Part shown: positions 34,561 through 45,994 of the stretch, piece after piece
Layout: every line of letters starts with the position of its first letter
How positions within the stretch are numbered: the stretch's first letter is position 1
NCBI GenBank assembly: GCA_036346275.1
Contig: CM070722.1
Coordinates: 28,850,859-28,914,858 of the forward strand
DNA: 64,000 nucleotides
Direction: 5' to 3'
From: Otatea glauca
Lineage: Eukaryota > Streptophyta > Magnoliopsida > Poales > Poaceae
Notes under the pieces: model-generated
Told to the model about the DNA's origin: nothing
The model's database searches: none
The model's input: only the letters and a program-made list of their open reading frames with translations
Made by a program: the position numbers and the translations under genes

Positions 34561-35505
34561 ATCGAAAACCCTCCGCGCTCACAAGACGCACTCACCGGTT
34601 AAAATCCCCACCCGCGCGCCGCCCACGCCCGCCCGCCCGCTTCGCTCGCTCGCCGTCTGCCCGCCGCCGCTCTCCCGTCACCGCCTGCCTCGCGCCGTCT
34701 CTCCCTGCTGCCGCTCGCCTGCCGCTCGCCGCTGGCTTCGCCGCCGCCGGCCGCTTCGCTGGCTCGCTGCTGCTCGCCCGCCGCCGCGGCTGCCGCACGG
34801 CTTCAGGCCGCTCGCTCGCCGCTGCCGCCGCTGGCCGCCGCCGCTCGACCGGCGCGCTCGCTGCTGCAGCAGCTGGCTGCCGGCTCGGGCCGCCGAGACC
34901 AGCCTCGGCCCGGCGGCGCCACGCCGCCATTGCTCGGTCGCCACGCCGCGCGCCGCCGCCGCCCGCTAACTCGCGCAGCTTCGCCGCCCGGCCCGCCCGG
35001 CCGACCTCCGCCGCAGCAGCTTCGGCAGACGCCGGCCGCGCTGCCCGCCACGCCGGCCGGCCGGCCACGCTGCCGCTTCGCCGCCGACGCGCTTCGGCAG
35101 TTACCCGCCTGGCCGCGCTTCGCCCGCAGCTGCCGCTTCGGCCGGCCCGCTCGCCGTGGTGCCGCCGCCACGACGCCGCGCCGGCCGGCCGCCGGCCACG
35201 CTGCTTCGCCATGACGCCGCCGGCCGCCGCCGGCCAGATCGCTTCGCCGCGACGCCGCGCCGGCCGCCGCCGGCGCCAAGCGCTGGCGCTGCCGCTTCGC
35301 GCCGCATCGCTTCGCTCGGCCGCGGCCGCCGAGACGCTGCTCGCGCTCGACGGCCGGCGCTTCTACCTCGCCCGCTTGTCCGCTCGCCGCGCCATCGCTT
35401 CCACCTCCGCTCGCCCGCTGTCGCCGGGCGCCATCGCGCTTATCGCTGCCGCCGGCGCCACCCCGCCTCCCGGACCTCCGCGACGCCCACCGGCGTTGGA
35501 GAAGG
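34561..35505 (+). other. CACTA-1 GC-rich leader exon
   Basis: Nearly one kilobase of CGCCGC- and GGCCGC-rich sequence that ends at a splice-donor-like GGAGAAG|GTATAT. Long frames are open on both strands because GC-rich sequence has few stops. Their products are alanine/arginine-rich and match no family. I read it as an untranslated or poorly coding first exon, parallel to 30126-30478 in CACTA-3. Confidence 0.55.
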
Positions 35506-35660
35506 TATATTTCGTCTCTTTTATATTCGTTTAAAGTTATTTCATCCGATTTTATATTCACGCGATATGATATATATATTTTTATTTTTCTGCCGCTGTA
35601 TGTAACGTTAGAGTTTAGGTTTGTGTCAAACAAGAGAGAGCATAGGCGCTCACCTGTTCG

Positions 35661-35702
35661 GGAACGGCACATCTCACATTTGCTTGTGAGGTGCGCGGTT
35701 CC
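35661..35702 (+). ncRNA. Short hairpin in CACTA-1 leader
   Basis: GGAACGGCACATCTCACA pairs with TTGTGAGGTGCGCGGTTCC around a five-base loop, with a few mismatches. The sequence is unrelated to the short hairpins of CACTA-2 and -3 but the position in the block is the same. Confidence 0.55.
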
Positions 35703-35756
35703 TAATTGTCCAACAGATTTTGGATGAAAACCGAGAATGTTGGTCGTTAGATAGGG

Positions 35757-35891
35757 CTGTGACGCAGAAGCGATCCGAACGTGATTTCGCCACATAACTC
35801 GTTGTTCTCCGACGCACCAAAGATCAGCGCGGCGCTTGGAGAACAATAAGTTATCTTCAAATTTCGCTCGGTTCGCAGCAAGACGCCACAG
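35757..35891 (+). ncRNA. Long hairpin in CACTA-1 leader
   Basis: The left arm 35757-35815 and right arm 35831-35891 pair over about 60 nt at roughly 70%, best around GTTGTTCTCC (35801-35810) with GGAGAACAAT. The block is framed, as in the other CACTA copies, by GTTAGAGTTTAGG upstream (35607) and a TTTAGGAC...CCTAATAGG segment downstream. The arm sequence itself differs from CACTA-2 and -3. Confidence 0.55.
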
Positions 35892-36010
35892 TCGCATGCA
35901 ATAGCCTCCATTCTTGGGTGGGTTTAGGACAAATCTTTCCTAATAGGTTGTCTTTGTCACCTAAGCCACGGTCGTGACGCTGACATTGTTTCATTTGTTT
36001 AGCTTTGATA

Positions 36011-39000
36011 ATGGGTGACGATCAAGGGCAATGTATGACGGATGGAGGAGTGATGGGGCACTCAAGGGAATGGGGGCAGATCACGGATGCTTTCTTGAAG
36101 CAAGCATTCACCGAGGAGTCAATATGTGTATTGCCCGTGTACCCTCGCGAGAATAAACAGCTACTACAAGAAGGATATAGTGCAAGATCACATTTGCAAA
36201 AACGGGTTCATGCCTAACTATTTGGTGTGGCACCGTCATGGAGAGGCCGCAGGCGTGCTATCGAGACGTAAGAGATGCCGACCATGTGGAGGATCACGAC
36301 CGGATGGAAGACATGCCGATGATCTTGGCGGGGATCGAATTTAACTCCGGGAGGGGTCACACCGGAGGAGGTTAAGGAATTCTATAGGCTACTTGACGCC
36401 TCGGACGAAGTCGCATGACTTGACCAATGTGACCGCCCCGCAGCGGTTACACGGCTTATGTCGATGAAGTCGAAGTTCAACTTTTCGAACAAATGCTTCA
36501 ACGCTTTGCTTGAACTAATGAATGATGTCCTTCCGCCTAACCACAAGATGCCAAAGGATTTGTACCAATCGAAAAAGTTGATGGCCGGCCTCGGATGAAT
36601 TACCGTAAGATTGATGTGTGCGAGAATAATTGCATGTCGTTCGAAGGATCATGACAACGATACCCATTGTATGCATTGCGGTAAGTGCGATTCGCTGAGG
36701 TGGTAGATGAGGAAGGGGTATCAGTGACTACAAAGGTCGCGACTAAACAGCTTCGGTACATGCCGATCACGGATAGGCTTAAACGGCTGTACATGTCAAA
36801 AGAAACAGCGAAACATATGAGGTGGCACAAAGAAGGTAAACGTGAGGACCAAGACCCGGATATGATGGTCCATCCGTCTGATGGCGAGGCATGGCAGGCA
36901 TTAGACCGATTCGATCCTGCATTTGCAAGCGACCCTAGGAGTGTCCGTCTTGGTTTGTCCACGGACGGTTTCACACCTTTCAGCACAAGCGTTAGCCCCT
37001 ACTCTTGTTGGCCGGTCTTCATCATGCCATACAATCTTCCACCTGAGATTTGCTTGAAAGAGGGGTTCATATTCCTTGCTCTTGTCATTCCAGGTCCTAA
37101 GCATCCAGGGAAGAATCTCAATGTGTTCATGCGGCCCTTAATTGATGAGCTGAAGAAGTTGTGGCGAGGGGAAAAGGCATACGACAGCATTGGTGGCAGA
37201 GAGTTTACCTTACGAGCCGCATACCTGTGGTCGGTCCATGATTTGTTGGCATATGGCATTTGGGCCGGCTGGTGTGTTCATGGTCGCCTGTGTTGTCCAA
37301 TTTGTATGGCTGACTCTGATGCATTCAGGCTCACGCACGGTAAAAAGATCACATTCTTCGATTGCCACCGACGATGGCTTCCGGCGAGGCACCCTTTTAG
37401 GAACGACGCCAAAGCATTTCGAAAAGGACAGAAAGTTAAAAAAGGGCCCCCGAGGCGACTCACAGGAGAGGAGATAGCTGAGTGGCATAGTCGGCTTGTA
37501 CGATCTACTAAGTGGGTTTCATCGGCTATGGAAAGGAGCACAATCGACTCATATTTCTTTTCTTTGGGAGCGCCTTACGCGAAAGCTTTGATTCTGCCGC
37601 ATAACATAGATTTGATGCACCAAGAGCGCAATGTGGCAGAAAGCATCATAAGCATGGTGTTTGATGTAACCGACAAAACAAAGGATAACGTGAGTGCTAG
37701 GAAAGACATGGGTGATCATTGTGCTAGGCCGTGGCTCGAGGTTAAAGTTGGTTTAAATGGGAATGAGAGCCGGCCACGAGCCCATACTCGTGTGAAGCCG
37801 TAAGACCATAAACAGATTTTGAGGTGGTTGAAAACTCTAAAGTTTCGACCGCTATGCATCTAACATAAAACGGGTGTGAATGTCAAGACCGTAAGCTAAA
37901 CGGCTAAAGAGTCATGATTACCATATTATCATGGAAAGACTTGTTCCGGTAATGTTTCGTGGCTATTTTGATAATGAGTTGTGGAGGATGTTGGCCGAGC
38001 TCAGTTACTTCTATAGGCAGATATGCGGTAAGGAAATCTCTAAGACGTTGATGCAGAAGTTAGAGAAGGGAATTCCATTGCTTGTATGCAAGTTGGAAAA
38101 AACTTTCCCACCTGGTTTTATGAATGTGATGCAACACCTGCTGGTGCATCTACCTTGGGAAGCGAAGGTTGGAGGTCCCGCATACTCGTGATGGATGTAT
38201 AGTCAGGAAAGGGAGTTGAAAAAGCTTAGAGCTACAGTGCGCAACAAGGCAAGGGTAGAGGGGTGTATCGCAGAGGCTTATGCAAGTAAAGAGATCACAA
38301 ACTTCTCAACAAAGTATTTCGCACGCAAGCACAACGTGAATGTCCATAAGAATCGGTACCGTGCCGCGGAAGAAGAACCGCTGAGCGAACTTAAGCTTTT
38401 TCAATGCAAGGGTCAACTGTTGGGTCGCATAATCGCACACCATGTTGAGTATGAGGAGTGGAACATGGCCATGCTTTACATGTTCACTAACATGGTAGAA
38501 GTTGAAAATATTTTGAGTAAGTGACTTTCTCAATTATGTTTTGAACATTTCGAAGTAGTGTCCTTTTAACCCGAGAATAAATGACGCAGAGTATTTGACA
38601 AAGAAAATTGAAGTCAACTCGAGAACCCACAACTAAGCAATTGGATAACCTACGTCGTGATGGGTTGAAAGGCGCCCAAGCTTCGTGCAATGGTTCCACA
38701 AGATGTAATTTGACTATTTATTCATTTTTCTAAAATGAATTGTTGTAGTAACTTAATATTAGACTAACAGTGATGAATGTTGCTATATAGTGTATGCGTG
38801 ATGCCTCCGTCCATGAGGATCTCCGACAGCTCTCACATGGTGATGTGACGGCAAGGAGCTATAGCCGCTGTGATGTGAACGGGTTCCGTTTTCGAACAGT
38901 GAAATTAGAAGCTATATCGTTTGTAGGTGGGCCATGGGGGATGGAGTTGTGGAATGCGATCGTCCTCCACGAGGCTCGGTTTCCTCACAGGGGTGTGCTC

Positions 39001-39018
39001 GCTCGTCGAGGTCCGTGA
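36011..39018 (+). pseudogene. CACTA-1 TNPD-type transposase (frameshifted)
   Basis: The ATG at 36011 follows a splice acceptor (gtttag). The N-terminal cysteine region and VQDHICKNGFMPNYLVWH are readable from about 36130 in a shifted frame. An intact stretch of 372 codons (36685-37803) carries the Transposase_21 core: KQLRYMPITDRLKRLY, RSVRLGLSTDGFTPF, the CCPICMADSDAFRL cysteine pair, FFDCHRRWLP and the DLMHQERNVAESI element. The DUF4218-like region follows at 37931-38524, split by one stop at 38189. A short piece with RSYSRCDVNGFRF (from 38794) resembles the start of DUF4216. Several frameshifts make it inactive as it stands, but it is less decayed than the CACTA-2 gene. Confidence 0.85.
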
Positions 39019-39289
39019 CGGAAGCACAAGCGCACGAGGAGGCTCGTGAAGCGAGAGGAGGCTCGTCAAGCACGAGAAGAGTCTCGTCAAGCACGAGGAA
39101 GCTGTGAAGCCGAGAAGACTCGTAATACATGAAAATGTATCTGCAGTACAATCTCAACTTTGAACAAAACGCTCAAGTTTACATTTGTGATTGAAACCTA
39201 ACAAACAATCTATATGCAAAGAATCGTCACAATCTCTTGGACCTAACGTGCAAGTGTTTCGCCTCTCTGCTCTGCAGTAAAGATACTTG

Positions 39290-39860
39290 AGTTCATTACT
39301 CTTTAATTCACTTAGCTCAGAAATCACGAATTCACAAACTGGACTATTATGTCATAGGGCTCCCACCACCTCCCTTCTACATGTTTTCTCCGCACATGCA
39401 GCCACCACCACAAGGAGAAGCATCACAGGTGCTCACCTCCCGACGCCCTTCATAAACCCCATCGGGATGCACCACCCTAGGAGATGCACCTCAGGTTATA
39501 TGATATTCTCATGCATTCTTTATTTTCAAAAACTCTATTATGTGTACTTCATATCACAAACTATGATCCACAGAGCTCCCAGCCTCCTCCTCCTTTCTAC
39601 ATGTTCAATCCACATGCAGCCTCCTTCTACGGAGAGGCACCGCAGTAAAGACGGATCGGTTCAATTCGTTATTTAAAATTTGAATGAATGATTTATATGT
39701 GGCATGATGTACTGTCTATGCCTTACAGGCTCCCACCTCCAAACCCGTTCTACATGTACCCACCACCTATGCCAAGCCAAGGAATGCCTATGTACTTCAA
39801 CCCGTGGGCCCTGCAGCCACCTCGGACGACACCACATGTATGGATGTCGAAAATATTATA
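39290..39860 (+). pseudogene. Repeated proline-rich small exons of CACTA-1
   Basis: Three similar stretches, near 39357-39435, 39568-39648 and 39725-39850, each read as a proline-rich peptide of the type PPPFYMFxPHMQPP, each opening after a CAG or ACAG acceptor-like site and ending near a CAGGT or similar donor. They may be tail exons of the transposase transcript or of a TNPA-like product. The peptide is not assigned to a domain. Confidence 0.45.
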
Positions 39861-39889
39861 AGTTTGCGACACGAGCTAAGTTTGTCAAT

Positions 39890-40180
39890 TCTTGTACAAA
39901 TTGCCGCTTTGGATGTGTGATTGATTATCTAAGGATCTGCTAGAATGTCTCCTCTCGGTTTGAGAGATTGGTATATATATTATAATCGCAAATGTTTCTT
40001 TGTCTCACGAGTGGATGTCCTATTTACTAGAGAGGTCATGCTGAAATTTTGTACATTTCAATGACTTAGTTTTAAGCCGGTTTGAAAGAGTTGAAAGGTT
40101 GGTTTCACTTTTAGTAGAGGTAGTAGGTTTGGTGTCTCATTTGTTAATTCTTCGTTAGCTTGAACTTTGTTGTGGAGTTT
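39890..40180 (+). repeat. Direct repeat, copy 1, within CACTA-1
   Basis: This ~290-bp stretch (containing GGATGTGTGATTG and CTCACGAGTGGATGTCC) recurs at 41448-41745 in the same orientation with small differences. The intervening 40181-41447 has no gene; it is AT-rich with a few repeated phrases (CTTCATTGAATATGAGATT at 40273-40291, again near 40961). Confidence 0.8.
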
Positions 40181-41447
40181 GATTACTTGGTGAGCTACCT
40201 ACCCCATCCCTTCATTTCTCTTGCTCAAATTTAGAAACATATGCTTCAGTAGGAACTTTAGTTCATTCTTTGAATATGAGATTACATATGCTTCATTGAA
40301 TATGAGATTACGTGTGCAATGGATGGACATATACTCCGTAGGAAATCTAGTTCATTCTTTTAGTATATATCAATCTTAGTAATCTGTTGCAAAAGTGATA
40401 ATTTTTGTTGAAATGCACAACTGAGTCGATTTTAGGATATTTAGGCAACTCTTTCTTAAACCTTGCACAAATCATCTCAATGTTCATACTTGGAAAGGTT
40501 AACTTGTGTGCTTATGAAAGTTCATTACTGTGCTCATGTAGATAAGTGATGGTTTACCAAATTATGAACCCGTTACGTGCTATTTGATTTTTTCTTTCTG
40601 TCAATAACTTTTGATTTCAACCTTATATTGTGTCGATTTCTTGGAATTGAAAAGTTATCTTAAGACAACTTGTTCAATTGTGAACTTATGTTTTAATTGC
40701 TTCATATGGCATCCTTGTTGTTTGCCCATGTACAATCTGATTGTTTATCCTTGTAGAATGCTTTATATTTGTACTTCAGATATTGAACTCTTAAAATGAC
40801 TACCAAAACTCTTATTGCTTCTTTGAACTATTTTCACTGCTTGTTATCTTTGAATACTCGGTGATGCAATTGGGGTCTTTGGAAGTTGAATTAAATAATT
40901 GTAGTTGTAATCTTGGCCTTATGTTAATACTAGAGAGTATTACTTTGATACTTCATTGAATATGAGATTGATGTTCATATGATTATTGCAAGATATCTTG
41001 ACTAGCTCGACGTGTAGTTCTTATATATAATACATATTCTTGTTTAGCTTGACTGTCATATTGATATTCTCATATTGTGTCTTGTTGAATAGTACTATTG
41101 ATATTCTCATATTGACATTCATGTGAATCAAAGATAATGTTACTTGTAGCACAACCTAAGTTAATCTTGAACTTGCAGATTTCTAGGTCACGCCCAAAGA
41201 CGTTCTAACGATTTACATCATAGAAGACATCTTCAACAAATACGACGGTGGTGGTAGCGCCCACAACTCCAACAACCCCGAGGCATGAATTCCATTGTGA
41301 GCTCGATTGGTGTATAACTGTTGTATTTTATAACTTGTTGTGATGGATACGTTGTGATCGACTTATTGTGATGGACTTATTTTAATGGACTGTGGATTGT
41401 ATCTATTGTGGTTGTAATGTGTTGTACGTCATTGCGTAGTTTACAAA

Positions 41448-41745
41448 TTGCCGTTGGATGTGTGATTGGATTATCTAAGGATCTGCTAGAATGTCTCCTT
41501 CTGGTTTGAGAGATTGATATATATATTATAATCGCAAATGTTTTTTGTCTCACGAGTGGATGTCCTATTTACAAGAGAGGTCATGCCAAATTTTGTACAT
41601 TTTGAGACTTAGTTTTAAGCCGGTTTTGAAGAGTTAAAAGGTTGGTTTCAGATTTTAGTACGGTAATAGGTTTGGTGTCTCGCTTGTTAATTATTCGCTC
41701 GCTTCAACTTCATTGTGGAGTTTGTCTTTGTGTTACAGATTTCGA
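41448..41745 (+). repeat. Direct repeat, copy 2, within CACTA-1
   Basis: This matches 39890-40180 at roughly nine bases in ten by eye. The duplication adds about 1.5 kb to the right part of the element. It is followed by AT-rich sequence and a short tandem repeat at 41827-41955. Confidence 0.8.
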
Positions 41746-41826
41746 TCGATTTGAACAAAATAGATGATCTTATTTATTCTTCGCTAGCAATTTTTAGTTT
41801 CAATTTTCTTTTGCCTTTTCTTTTCT

Positions 41827-41955
41827 TCTTTAGATGTTATATGTATTGAGTGCGATACATATATATATAAAAATACATACATTTGGATATATATACATAT
41901 ATGTATTGAGTGCGATACATATATATATATATAAATCATTTGGATATATATACAT
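41827..41955. repeat. AT-rich tandem repeat
   Basis: A unit of about 64 bp holding ATGTATTGAGTGCGATACAT, a TATATA run and CATTTGGATATATATACAT is present twice, with a variable TA run. Confidence 0.75.
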
Positions 41956-41984
41956 TTTTTTGTAAAATGATGATTAAATTGTAA

Positions 41985-42293
41985 TGAAAAAACCCATTTA
42001 ATTTAATTAGTTAAATTGTGGTGAAAAACCCACGAATTTAATCGATTAAATTCGTGGGTTTTTTTTTACAATTTAATCGATTAAATTCGTGGGTTTTAAA
42101 CCCACTAATTTAACTCGAAACCCAATTAAATTCGTGGGCTTAGTAGAAACTCACGAATTTAACTTAAATTCGTGGGTACCCACGAATTTAATTAATTAAT
42201 TTCGTCGAGTTAAATTCGTGAACTAAATTCGACGGTTTGCTCACGAATTTAAGTTAAATTCGTGGGTTTTAGCTTAAATTCGTGGGTTTTTGG
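41985..42293. repeat. CACTA-1 right subterminal repeats
   Basis: About ten copies of TTAAATTCGTGGGTTT and its inverse, matching those at 34252-34560. Confidence 0.85.
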
Positions 42294-42323
42294 CCCACGA
42301 ATTTTTCCCTGATTCTTGTAGTG
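42294..42323 (-). repeat. CACTA-1 right terminal inverted repeat
   Basis: Read on the minus strand it matches the left end over 30 bp with one mismatch. It is followed by CGA, the second copy of the target duplication. Confidence 0.95.
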
Positions 42324-42533
42324 CGAACCAGTATACGTCTTGGGTTCCCGAGTCTAACCATTCAAGGAGAGGGAACGCGCGGCCCCTTAGACTTAAAAAT
42401 TCACTCGTCGGTGCCCGAAACGCCAACAATTATGCTACAACAATTAAATGCTATGAATTATCCATTCATCTGTTGCTTTACATGATTTATGACCATGTCA
42501 AATATATGACCATGTCAGATAAAAATACTCAAA

Positions 42534-44560
42534 ATGTCACAAATAGAGAGCATCAGCTCATCACCAGACAGAGTAGAAGGTGCTCCTGAGGGGCCGAGCA
42601 CGGTTCCAAATGTTGAGCCGAGCCAAGTTCCAAGTGTTGAGGGGTCGAGTAAGATGAGAAAGGCACGAGGACCGAACAAAGGGGCCACAGGGATAACACC
42701 GCAGATTCTCCATTTCAACGCCACAGGGGTTTGCACGGGTCCTCCCAAGTACAAGGGGTGATACCGGTCATTCCTCGGCCAATTGGTGAGGGAGAGAGTT
42801 CCCATAACAGTTAAGAATTGGAGAAAAGAAGTCAGCGCCGAGCAGAAGAATCGGCTGTGAGACGAGGTTAAGGGCAAATGGATTATATAAGAGGAAGATG
42901 AAAACAATGCAAGGCGGTACGCCTTCAAGAGGATGGGTGTGGCTCTAAGGCACTTCTGGGTCTTTATGCATAGTGAGTACGTGCTGAAAGGCCGTACACC
43001 ATTCGAGAGGTATCCGTTCGTGACTCCCGGTGTTTAGGAGGAGTTCAGGAGGATCAAGAGTACGCCCGAGGCGGAGGAGCTGAGACATAAGAGCATTGCT
43101 ACCCAGAGGCAGAACACACACGCGCACCACCTCGGTTCAGGCGGCTATGAAGGGAAGAAGGTAGAGTGGGCGCGACTAGCCGAGGAGTGTGTGACCTTCG
43201 GGACTGCGATGCCTTACTCGCACATATGTGAGGAGCAGGCACGTGATTGGGTATTAGCGAGGCAAAGAAATCCGCAGATGGGCAGCTCATAGTACCAAAC
43301 CCCGCTACCGTGTGCGTCGTCTCCACCATCGTAAGAAATCTAACTTAGTACATTGCAGTTGACCATTCCTATTGTATTTTAGATCTAATTCGTACTCACT
43401 TCTTGCAGGAGGAGGTAAGCCAGCGGAAAGAGCAGGGGACCTTTCTGAGCCAAGGGTCGAAGGACATCTTGTCCTCTACAATCAGAAAGTTCGACCAAAA
43501 GGGCTGGGTGCTTGCCGTAGGGACGGGGCATACGAAGAAGTCCTACTTTCAAGATGACGCTTCGAGTGCCAGATCAAGATCATGGGAGGCACGTGCGGAG
43601 CGTCTCAAGGACACGCTCAGGGAGCAGCTGAGGGAGGAGATCAAGGAGGAGATGAGGGGGGAGATGACAGCACTTGAGGAGGTGATGAGGGAGGAGATGA
43701 TAGCATGTGAGGAGTGCCTGAGGGCCGAGATGATGGCGATGATCTCCCAGAGTCAGAGCCAGATGTCCCCGCCTACCGTAGAGAAACCTGTGCCCCGACC
43801 AAGTAGCTGCGATTGCAAAAATGGTAAGCTCAGTCCCCAGCTGAAGGTAATAATTAATTTTGCCTAACTTAAAGGTGCAAGGGTAACTCTTCATATGTTT
43901 TCTCTCAAGTTGAACACTTTTTGCGGGTGCCTACCATGTGCCAGCTCACCCTGACGGAAGACAGATTTCCTGTTGAGGCTGCACGCGGGGTTGCATTTCC
44001 ATGCAAGGAGACTGACACAGTGCATGGTCAGCCTTTGGGGAAGGGCTACATGAGGGTCCAGGTGGACTACGTCCACATTGCCTTCTTATCACATGTGCTC
44101 GAGTTCCCCCAACGAAGACATCATCACTCTCGGGCAAGCGCGGATGTCATTCATCAAGTGGCCCACGACAGGTGTCGTACTGATCAAGGTAAAAATCCCC
44201 CACGTCTCTTGTACCATTCCAGTAGTATGGCAACAAGTTACATATACGCGTGCTTTGTAGGTTCCTACCATACCTGCGCCTACCCCCACGACCATGACGA
44301 GTCCTCCACAAAGTACAGAGCTGACGCGTAAAAGGACTAGAATGACAGCCACAGAACCACTGAGGTCTCGGAGACTCCTGCTAAAAAGGCAAAGCTCACA
44401 GAGGCCACAGCGCCCCCTGAGGTATATGAAAAGCCCACTGCCCTGGCCTCAGAGACTCCTTCTGCTCAAAAAGGAAAGTCGGCATAGGCCACAGAGAGGC
44501 CTTTTGATTTTAATGCCTACGTACATGGAAAGCCCCTTCTGCCTTCTAGCAAATTGAATC
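42534..44560 (+). pseudogene. CACTA-3 second gene, N-terminal (En/Spm plant transposase-like) part
   Basis: From 42534 the frame reads through a serine/proline-rich start, then an FNATGVCTGPPKYKG and a VPITVKNWRKEVSAEQKNRL stretch, then an LEEC/arginine-rich segment to about 43290. This layout fits the Ptta/En/Spm plant transposase family (Transposase_24), found as the second gene of grass CACTA elements. A long glutamate/methionine-rich coiled coil (EEIKEEMRGEMTALEEVM) follows in the exon at 43403-43867. Stops at 42759 (TGA), about 42858 (TGA), about 42888 (TAA) and 43036 (TAG) break it. After 43900 only scraps are readable, with a repeated ETPAKKAKL-type stretch near 44370-44480. Confidence 0.7.
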
Positions 44561-44589
44561 CTCTAGGCAAGTGGACTTGATAGCTTTAT

Positions 44590-45765
44590 GGATGGTACGT
44601 TGACAAAGTGAAAGAGGGCAAGCGGTGAGTCGACTTCAATGTTAAATACAGAAAGAAACATTTCCACCGCGAGAAGGATGGGACATTCCTAGTTTGTTTT
44701 GAGGATTTATTCTATCTGTACCAACTGATAGCCATCGAAATTTCTACTATACGATCCTGGACGCTGTGAATATCGCACCATATATCACGAGCTTATGACT
44801 TCCATAGGATTTTGCATTATGTTTTTTAACATTCAACACGAGTTGCAGGGCAATGAGGCAGCGAGTCTTGACGAATCGACAATCACTTGGGTTCATCGAC
44901 TCTGAGCTTGTGTCCGCGACCATGGCTAGGCTTCAACCGGAATGGGTTGCCAGCTACATCAACGGGGCATTGAGAGCTGAGTCGAAGAAGGACTTCATTA
45001 TACTCCCGTACCATGAGGAGTAAATACTACTTTACCCTTCAATTACTTGTACGCACTTAAACCGTATGTGAACTTATTTCTTTCGCTGCATACCATTTAA
45101 TAAGCAACCATTGTTGTTCTACTCGTGATCGTTTCAAGTGACAACATAGTCTACACTTTTAACTCGATCGAGAAGAGACCGATGTCCTATGCGATCAAGC
45201 CACCTTTGGAGCAGTAAGTGCACTATTCTTACTTAACACTTTCTGTATTTAACTACGTTAATTTTTTTTTACTCAACGGCATCTCTCCATTGTATATAGG
45301 GGTTTCTCAAACTACATCGCTGAAGGAAGGATAAACGATGACAAAAAGGGCTCGAAGCTGAAGTATGTGAGCTTCAAGGTACAAATGCTTACCATATATA
45401 AGATTAATATTTTTTTACATCTATTATTCATCTCTTAATTTCTTTTTCTTTCTTTATAGTGTTATCAACAGGGCAGCGACGACCACTGCGTTTTGCACGT
45501 CATACAGAATATGATGATTATGGTCGGCGGCTCAGACATTTTCCCTAAAGTATATGTACATGCATAATAATACAATTAGCCTTTCACATAGAAATTTCAA
45601 AACTTAAATTAGAGCACTTGTTTCTATTTTGCAGCATATCAATATCCCCCAGAAGAGCTTAGACAGCTCTGCACTCAACAAGTTACGAGACCACTTATGC
45701 CAGTGGTACTGGATGGATGTTATCTCGCAGATGGGTAGGTTTACAGATCCTGAAAGCTCCTACTA
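44590..45765 (+). pseudogene. Ulp1-like (C48) cysteine protease relic of CACTA-3
   Basis: Several exons with GT-AG borders are visible. A lead-in reads KYRKKHFHREKDGTFLVCFE (about 44645). Then come 44850-45018 (LGFIDSELVSATMARLQPEW), about 45105-45213 (VVLLVIVSSDNIVYTFNSIE), 45300-45378, about 45461-45550 (QQGSDDHCVLHVIQNM), and 45634-45765 ending in a stop. The order matches the C48 fold: strand before the aspartate, then the Q...C pair. The cysteine in DHCVLHV is present. The histidine normally before LLVI and the aspartate of the DS motif are not (alanine/threonine and asparagine stand there), so the protease would be inactive. Ulp1-like domains are common in second genes of grass CACTA and Mutator-like elements. 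Confidence 0.65.
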
Positions 45766-45994
45766 GTCCATATGTGAACAATATTACATATGTGAATGCG
45801 ATTACATGTGTACTGACTGTGAAGCATGTTTGAGTTCTGTTTTGTGAACGAATGTGATATACGTTGTAATAAAATGTTTGTGTTATGTGAATGTGATATG
45901 TGCATAATGTGTGCTTTTGCTGTGCGAATGTGATATATGCATATTGTGCGAAATATGTGCTGATTGGAGGGTGAATTGGAAAACAGCAAACCCC

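Larger units (their letters stand above)
34222..42323 (+). mobile_element. CACTA-1, complete 8.1-kb En/Spm element
   Basis: Both ends are present. CACTACAAGAATCAGG opens the element at 34222 and its inverse closes it at 42323. CGA is duplicated on both sides (34219-34221 and 42324-42326). Inside are subterminal repeats (34252-34560 and 41985-42293), a GC-rich leader exon, the two-hairpin block, a transposase gene with frameshifts (36011-39018), proline-rich small exons (39290-39860), and an AT-rich right part with a direct repeat. It sits inside the solo LTR 31965-42428, so it is one of the youngest insertions of the window. Its ends could still be recognised by a related transposase. Confidence 0.95.
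31965..42428 (+). repeat. Gypsy-type solo LTR, split by two later insertions
   Basis: The LTR opens TGACGAGTACTCGTACCA at 31965 and closes GCCCGAAACGCCAACA at 42428. ATTAT stands on both sides (31960-31964 and 42429-42433), a perfect 5-bp target duplication. After removing the solo LTR at 32641-33991 and CACTA-1, about 1.0 kb of LTR remains, with a TATATAAAG box at 32619-32627. There is no internal domain, so this is a solo LTR left by recombination. The gypsy assignment rests on the end sequences and is provisional. Confidence 0.85.

Noticed and set aside
34536..35897. Frames of 332 codons (plus) and 364 codons (minus) in the GC-rich stretch
   Set aside because: Both strands are open at once, the products are Ala/Arg/Pro-rich without any domain, and the stretch is a low-complexity leader of CACTA-1.
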